Below the pieces are notes generated by a model, which searched no databases, had not been told where the DNA came from, and was given only the letters and a program-made list of their open reading frames with translations. From NCBI GenBank assembly GCA_910588415.1, contig CAJUPK010000020.1, positions 1 to 23,707 on the forward strand: a DNA stretch of 23,707 nucleotides, given 5' to 3'. Positions within the stretch are counted from its first letter, which is position 1. Each line of letters opens with the position of its first letter. A program made the translations under genes and the position numbers. Of this stretch, positions 19,627-23,707 are shown one piece after another. This stretch comes from an uncultured Oscillospiraceae bacterium (GTDB lineage: Bacteria > Bacillota > Clostridia > Oscillospirales > Acutalibacteraceae).

Positions 19627-20601
19627 CTATGCCCTTTTCAGCTGGGCGCAGAACCAGGTGGCCAGCAGGCCGGTGTTGGCGTTGCGCTCCAGCCTCTGCC
19701 GGCAGGTCTCCGCCAGCTCTGGCAGAGCCAGCAGCCGCTCCCTGGGCAGGGCGCCTAGCTGCTCCGCCAGCTGCTCCGCGCCGCCCAGGCCGCCTGTGCC
19801 CCCGCACCGCAGCGCAAGCGCGTCCCGAAAAATCACCGTCAGCCGGACCAGCACCTGCCGGAACAGCTCCCGGTCCTTGGAGAGCGGCGCCGCCGCCTTC
19901 AGCAGCGGGTGGCTCCCCCTCTCCAAAAGGGCGGCGGCTATCTGGCAGGCAAGGGCAAAGGCCCGGCCCGCCTGGCCGCCCTGCAGCTCCTCCTGCATAC
20001 GGCCCAGATTGCCCCCGCAAAGCGCCGCCAGCTCTTGGGCCCTCTCCGGGCTGGCAGCGGCATGTTCGGCCAGCCACTGGGCAGCCTCCTCCAGAGCGGG
20101 AGGCCGGAGGGTAAAAATCTGCGCCCGAGAGCAGATGGTGGGCAGCAGGTTTTGGGCATGGGTGCAAATCAGCAGGAACACCGCGCTGGGAGGCGGCTCC
20201 TCAATCAGCTTCAGCAGCTTATTCTGGGCAGCGGGCAGGGTGCGGTCGCCCAGCAGCACTGTGTACACGCTGCAGTCCGCCTCCTCCGGCATCCGGCAGG
20301 CGTCCTCCGCCATCTGGCGCACCGCCTCCACGGACAGCGCCCCCGAGCTGCCCGTGCCCTCTACCCGCCGGATATCCGGATGGCTGCCTGCCCGGGCCCG
20401 CACACAGCTGGGACAATGGCCGCAGGGGGCGCTGTCCCGGCTGCGGCAGACCAGCGCTTGGGAAAGCAGGGCCGCCAGGCTGCGCTTTCCCGTGCCGGGC
20501 TCTCCCTGCAAAAGAAGGGTATGGGGAAAACGCCCCGCCGCAAAGGCCGCGCTAAGGGCCTCTTTCACCGGGGCGTTGCCCAAAAAACCGGGAAATTCCA
20601 T
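19627..20601 (-). CDS. holB: DNA polymerase III subunit delta'
   Basis: Predicted 324 residues of the AAA+ clamp-loader family. Walker A is LLLQGEPGTGKRSLAALLSQ, a zinc module CRSRDSAPCGHCPSC follows, and sensor-1-like LLICTHAQNLLPTICSRAQ ends the ATPase core; the SRC-type motif reads CSRAQ. It serves in loading the beta clamp at the replication fork. The start ATG at 20601 overlaps the darA stop by one base (TGATG); a TTG one codon earlier is possible. It is the middle gene of darA-holB-ricT. Confidence 0.95.
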   Translation of the reverse strand: MEFPGFLGNAPVKEALSAAFAAGRFPHTLLLQGEPGTGKRSLAALLSQALVCRSRDSAPCGHCPSCVRARAGSHPDIRRVEGTGSSGALSVEAVRQMAEDACRMPEEADCSVYTVLLGDRTLPAAQNKLLKLIEEPPPSAVFLLICTHAQNLLPTICSRAQIFTLRPPALEEAAQWLAEHAAASPERAQELAALCGGNLGRMQEELQGGQAGRAFALACQIAAALLERGSHPLLKAAAPLSKDRELFRQVLVRLTVIFRDALALRCGGTGGLGGAEQLAEQLGALPRERLLALPELAETCRQRLERNANTGLLATWFCAQLKRA

Positions 20602-20924
20602 CAAACCTTTTCGAACCGGTCCACGTTCAGCACAAAAATGGTGGAACCACCCACCGTGACCTCCACCGGGTAGGAGGAGTACATGCCCACCTCCATGGTG
20701 GAGGAATGGGGGACAATCTGGGTGCGGCGGCTGCTGTACTTGGCAATAATGCCAATAACCTCGTCCACCTTGTCATCCTGCACGCCCGAGATGAAGGTGG
20801 TGTTCCCGGCCATCAGGAACCCGCCGGTAGTGGCCAGCTTTGTCACGGAAAAGCCCTCCCTGGTAAGCGCGGAGGACACGGCCCCGCTGTCGTCGTTGCT
20901 GACAATGGCTAGTATAAGTTTCAT
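20601..20924 (-). CDS. darA: Cyclic-di-AMP receptor, PII-like (DarA/PstA/YaaQ)
   Basis: Predicted 107 residues matching the DarA family in full: MKLILAIVSNDDSGAVSSAL, TREGFSVTKLATTGGFLMAG with the TGGFL turn that binds c-di-AMP, then GNTTFISGVQDDKVDEVIGI and a C-terminal VEVTVGGSTIFVLNVDRFEK. The trimeric protein senses c-di-AMP; its output is not well known. It is the first gene of darA-holB-ricT and has a likely promoter about 150 bases upstream. Start ATG has a slightly distant GGAAGGGG. Confidence 0.96.
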   Translation of the reverse strand: MKLILAIVSNDDSGAVSSALTREGFSVTKLATTGGFLMAGNTTFISGVQDDKVDEVIGIIAKYSSRRTQIVPHSSTMEVGMYSSYPVEVTVGGSTIFVLNVDRFEKV

Positions 20925-21077
20925 ATGCTTAATCCCCTTCCTAGGCGCCGGACGGCGCCTTGCGGCGCGGCAAACCCCGCGGCTGGCCTTTGCACCCGGG
21001 CAGCTGGTTCCCTCTGTTTCCGGCAGGCCCTGGGGTCCTGCCAGCCCTGGGGACTGCTCCGGTGCTTTTGTATAGTA

Positions 21078-21106
21078 ATTTTATCATAAAACCGTCAAAA
21101 ATGCAA
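21078..21106 (-). promoter_or_regulatory. Promoter of darA-holB-ricT
   Basis: On the minus strand TTGCAT (plus 21101-21106), 17 bases, TAAAAT (plus 21078-21083) with TGA before it. TTGACG is also present 8 bases further in and could pair with TATACA. The sequence 20925-21077 is a GC-rich leader without a gene. Confidence 0.6.
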
Positions 21107-21157
21107 GGGACTGCTAAGAAAAATGCGCATTGCAGGCTCCCTGTCCCCCCGGAGGAC

Positions 21158-21193
21158 AAAAAAGCAGGGAGCTGCCGCCCCCTGCGCCTGCTT
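21158..21193 (-). terminator. Terminator of the rimO-pgsA operon
   Basis: AAGCAGG (21162-21168) can pair with CCTGCTT (21187-21193), and GCAGGG with CCCTGC inside it; the minus strand continues TTTTTTG. It begins five bases past the pgsA stop. Confidence 0.8.
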
Positions 21194-21197
21194 CTGT

Positions 21198-21773
21198 CTA
21201 TCCCTTCAGCACCCCTGCGCTGTCTTTTATATAGATAACCCCTGAGATCACGGTGAGCAGGGCCACCGCCCAGCACAAAACCTGGGTACACAGGCTGAGC
21301 AGCCCCGCGCCGTCCGGGGGGATGACTGCCGCACCCCCATAGTACAGCAGGATGACCACCATCTGCACCACGGTTTTTACCTTGCCCCACAGGTTGGCCG
21401 CAATGACCTGGCTGCCCGCCGCGGCCAGCATCCGGATGCCTGCCACCGCGAACTCCCGGAACAGCACAACGGCCAGCACCACCGGGCTACACACCCCGTC
21501 GCAGACCATGTAAATAAAGGCAGCTGTGGTCAGCATCTTGTCCGCCAGGGGGTCGGCAAACTTGCCAAAGTCTGTCACCAGGCCCCGGCTGCGGGCAATC
21601 TTCCCGTCCAGCAGGTCCGTCAGGCTGGCCGCTCCAAACACAATGCCAGCCAGCAGGCAGGCTACAGGGGAAAACCGCTCTGTGCCAAACCCGCCAAAGG
21701 CCGCAAATACCATAAACACCGGAACCAAAGCCACCCGCAGCAGGGTCAGCTTATTGGGCAGATTGAGTTTCAT
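21198..21773 (-). CDS. pgsA: CDP-diacylglycerol--glycerol-3-phosphate 3-phosphatidyltransferase
   Basis: Predicted 191 residues, an integral membrane enzyme of the CDP-alcohol phosphotransferase family. The catalytic motif is complete: SLTDLLDGKIARSRGLVTDF then GKFADPLADKML, the D-G-x2-A-R-x8-G-x3-D-x3-D pattern. The N-terminal LPNKLTLLRVALVPVFMVF is the usual start. It makes phosphatidylglycerol phosphate for acidic phospholipids. It follows rimO at 33 bases with AAGGAG in between and so belongs to the same operon. Confidence 0.96.
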   Translation of the reverse strand: MKLNLPNKLTLLRVALVPVFMVFAAFGGFGTERFSPVACLLAGIVFGAASLTDLLDGKIARSRGLVTDFGKFADPLADKMLTTAAFIYMVCDGVCSPVVLAVVLFREFAVAGIRMLAAAGSQVIAANLWGKVKTVVQMVVILLYYGGAAVIPPDGAGLLSLCTQVLCWAVALLTVISGVIYIKDSAGVLKG

Positions 21774-21806
21774 GCGCCAAACTCCTTTCCTTATCCAGGG
21801 CAGGCC

Positions 21807-23141
21807 CTACGCCATGCGCCCCATCAGGTCCCCGTCCATGCTGTCTTCTACGACCACCTGGGCAAACTGGCCCAGCACCGGGCGCTTTTGCCCCTGTTCC
21901 AGACGGAAAAACACCTTGCCGTCCACGTCCGGGGCGTCCATGCAGCTGCGGCCAAACCAGCACTCCGCGTACCGGTCAAAGCCCTCTACCAGCACCTGCA
22001 AAGTCCGGCCCACCTGCTGCTGGCCCAGCTGGTCCGCAATGTCCATCTGCAGATTGGTGAGAATGGCCGCCCGGCGCTCCTTCTCCTCCTGGTCCAGCTG
22101 GTCCGGCAGCAGGGCGGCTGGGGTCCCCTCCTCCTGGGAGTAAGCAAAGCAGCCCATCCGGTCAAAGCGCATCTCCTTCACAAACTCTGCCAGCTCCTCA
22201 AAGTCCTCCTCCGTCTCCCCGGGGAACCCGGCAATCAGGGTGGTGCGCAGCACCACGCCGGGCACCTTGGCCCGGATTTTCCCGATGAGCGCTGTCAGGG
22301 ACTGCCGGTCCCCCCGGCGGTTCATGGCCCGCAGCACCCGGCCCGAGCAGTGCTGCAAGGGCAGGTCGATGTAGGGCAGCACCTTCTCCTCCCGGGCCAT
22401 CACCTCCAGCAGCTGGTCTGTAATGGCGTCTGGGTAGCAGTAGAGCACCCGCAGCCAGCAAAGGCCCTTCAGCTTGGCCAGCCGCTCCAAAAGCTCTGCC
22501 AGGCTGTAGGCTCCGTACAGGTCTACCCCGTACCGGCTGGTATCCTGGGCAATCAGCACCAGCTCTTTGGCCCCGTTTTCCACCAGGCCTCTGGCCTCCT
22601 GCTCAATGTCCTCCATGGTCCGGCTGCGATAGCCCCCCCGGATGGCCGGAATGGCGCAGTAGGAGCAGCGGTTGTCGCAGCCCTCGGCAACTTTCAGGTA
22701 GGCGGACCAGCTGGGGGTGGAGAGCTCCCGGGTCCCGCACAGAGGCAGCCCGCCCTTGGGGGGGAAGGCCTCTGCTGTGCCCTTGTCCAGCATCTCCTGG
22801 AGACAGCGGGCCATGTCCCCATTGGCCCCAATGCCAAAGACCCCGTCCAGCTCGGGAATCTCCCTGCGCAGCTCCTCCTGGTACCGCTCCGCCAGACAGC
22901 CGGTGGCCACCAGCTTTTGAATACGGCCCTCCTGCTTCAGCAGGCCCAGCTCCAAAATCTCGTCAATAGACTCCTTCTTGGCGCTGTCAATAAAGCCGCA
23001 GGTGTTCACAATGGCCACATCGGCCATTGCCACATCATCGACCAGCGCAAAGCCCGCCGCTTTCAGGCTGGCCATCAGCATCTCGCCGTCCACCTGGTTT
23101 TTGGCGCAGCCCAGCGAGATCATTCCAACTTTTATGGGCAT
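21807..23141 (-). CDS. rimO: Ribosomal protein S12 methylthiotransferase
   Basis: Predicted 444 residues of radical-SAM methylthiotransferase. The N-terminal UPF0004 domain shows ISLGCAKNQVDGEML, VNTCGFIDSAKKESID and TGCLAERY, whose three Cys hold the auxiliary cluster. The radical-SAM cluster motif is CDNRCSYCAIP. A C-terminal TRAM domain ends the protein. It adds a methylthio group to Asp of ribosomal protein S12. The start ATG at 23141 has a strong AGGAGGGG. The -DG- after KNQV and the IDSAKKES stretch favour RimO over MiaB. Confidence 0.97.
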   Translation of the reverse strand: MPIKVGMISLGCAKNQVDGEMLMASLKAAGFALVDDVAMADVAIVNTCGFIDSAKKESIDEILELGLLKQEGRIQKLVATGCLAERYQEELRREIPELDGVFGIGANGDMARCLQEMLDKGTAEAFPPKGGLPLCGTRELSTPSWSAYLKVAEGCDNRCSYCAIPAIRGGYRSRTMEDIEQEARGLVENGAKELVLIAQDTSRYGVDLYGAYSLAELLERLAKLKGLCWLRVLYCYPDAITDQLLEVMAREEKVLPYIDLPLQHCSGRVLRAMNRRGDRQSLTALIGKIRAKVPGVVLRTTLIAGFPGETEEDFEELAEFVKEMRFDRMGCFAYSQEEGTPAALLPDQLDQEEKERRAAILTNLQMDIADQLGQQQVGRTLQVLVEGFDRYAECWFGRSCMDAPDVDGKVFFRLEQGQKRPVLGQFAQVVVEDSMDGDLMGRMA

Positions 23142-23189
23142 GGTTTCCCCTCCTGGTTATGGTTTCCGTTGTCCTATGGGTGAGAGCAA

Positions 23190-23452
23190 CCGTAAAAGTT
23201 TCGTCTTCTCACCTTTGGTTCGGTCAGCTCGGGACGGTCCCCACCGGGGACCCTCGCCCTTTTCAAAGGTGGTAGGGTGTGGGGCAAAGCCCCATGGTCT
23301 TGCCGGAGGACGCGCCCTGTGCGTCCGGAGGCCTACCATATGCGTCAGCTTTTTTAGCCATTTTCAAAGAAAATGACTAACTTTGTCTGACGTCGTTTCT
23401 GGCGCTATCGCGCAAGGCTGTGGAGCTCTGCTCCACACCTCGCAAGGGGCAC
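23190..23452. repeat. Dispersed non-coding repeat, copy with inverted core
   Basis: It carries AAAAGTTTCGTC, GGTTCGGTCAGCTCGGGACG, CAAAGGTGGTAGGG, hairpin GGGGCAAAGCCCC, left end GGTCTTGC (23296-23303), the core with TTAGCCATTTTC-AAA-GAAAATGACTAA, right end GCAAGGCT (about 23412-23419), hairpin GTGGAGCTCTGCTCCAC and CGCAAGGGGC. The core runs in the opposite direction to that at 10646-10769, with matching flanks. It begins about 50 bases upstream of rimO, where no clear promoter is visible. Confidence 0.8.
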
Positions 23453-23707
23453 TTGACATTGCGCCCTGGGGGGCGCAAGTCACGGAGTTTCCCCCCATCG
23501 CACGAAGCGCTCGCTTTTGCTGCGCAAAAGCACGGGGAAAACTCCTGCCTGGGTGGTTCTTTGACGTTGGCCCTGGGGGGCGCAAGTCACGGAGTTTCCC
23601 CCCATCGCACGAAGCGCTCGCTTTTGCTGCGCAAAAGCACGGGGAAAACTCCTGCCTGGGTGGTTCTTTGACGTTGGCCCTGGGGGGCGCAAGTCACGGA
23701 GTTTCCC
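23453..23707. repeat. 107-bp tandem repeat running off the window
   Basis: CCCTGGGGGGCGCAAGTCAC begins at 23464, 23571 and 23678, giving two full copies and part of a third, nearly identical. Each contains a long dyad (GGAGTTTCCCC with GGGGAAAACTCC) around the perfect inner hairpin GCTTTTGC-TGC-GCAAAAGC. The period is not a multiple of three, so open frames across it are not a protein repeat. It continues the dispersed element at 23190. Confidence 0.9.

Noticed and set aside
21888..23183. Plus-strand frame of 431 codons opposite rimO
   Set aside because: Shadow of rimO; composition is Leu/Gly/His-rich without domain signatures.
23364..23692. Repeat protein with the recurring segment RPPGPTSKNHPGRS
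   Set aside because: The DNA period is 107 bp, not a multiple of three, so the frame changes from copy to copy; it is a non-coding tandem repeat.

Overview
The window looks like chromosome from a high-GC, spore-forming gut clostridium of the Oscillospirales (Flavonifractor/Pseudoflavonifractor type). The basis is high GC, many clostridial regulators (T-box, TPP riboswitch), spoVT, the gene order darA-holB-ricT, and near-consensus sigma-A promoters. No genome search was possible, so the genus is inference. Most genes lie on the minus strand; only the left-edge sugar genes and thiT are on plus.

Layout. 1-1680: end of a Gfo/Idh/MocA dehydrogenase and a TIM-barrel sugar epimerase, closed by a shared terminator. 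1710-5890 (minus): a complete T-box leader with its own promoter, a 40-residue membrane peptide, a frameshifted P-loop pseudogene, alaS, and an intact small P-loop kinase. 6130-8600: a small unknown protein, a Ser/Glu-rich lipoprotein and a LacI-type regulator (minus). 8570-9726: a TPP riboswitch with a very large P3 insertion in front of the thiamine transporter thiT (plus). 9767-13726 (minus): spoVT, then an operon of cytidylate-kinase-like protein, ApbE flavin transferase, NusG-domain-II protein and Gx-family membrane protein, resembling the core of flavin-based extracellular electron transfer loci. 13745-14852: a nucleoside phosphorylase and an 80-residue orphan protein.

14864-16625 is the most unusual part: five tandem cassettes of about 350 bp. 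Each has a minus-strand ribbon-helix-helix (RHH) repressor gene with its own TTGACT promoter flanked by inverted half-sites, and a convergent plus-strand transcription unit of about 75 nt (TTGCTT, 17 bp, TGGTAGAAT promoter; intrinsic terminator overlapping the 3' end of the RHH gene). The half-sites differ from cassette to cassette, and so do the predicted DNA-contacting residues. This reads as a duplicated and diverged set of repressor/operator pairs, each coupled to a predicted small RNA.

16654-23141 is housekeeping, all minus: rimO-pgsA, darA-holB-ricT, a 2[4Fe-4S] ferredoxin with its own promoter, and a tRNA methyltransferase-rsmI pair. Three copies of a non-coding dispersed repeat occur (about 5930, 10586 and 23190). 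In the two full copies a 124-bp core is inverted between matching short inverted repeats. The right edge runs into a 107-bp tandem repeat.
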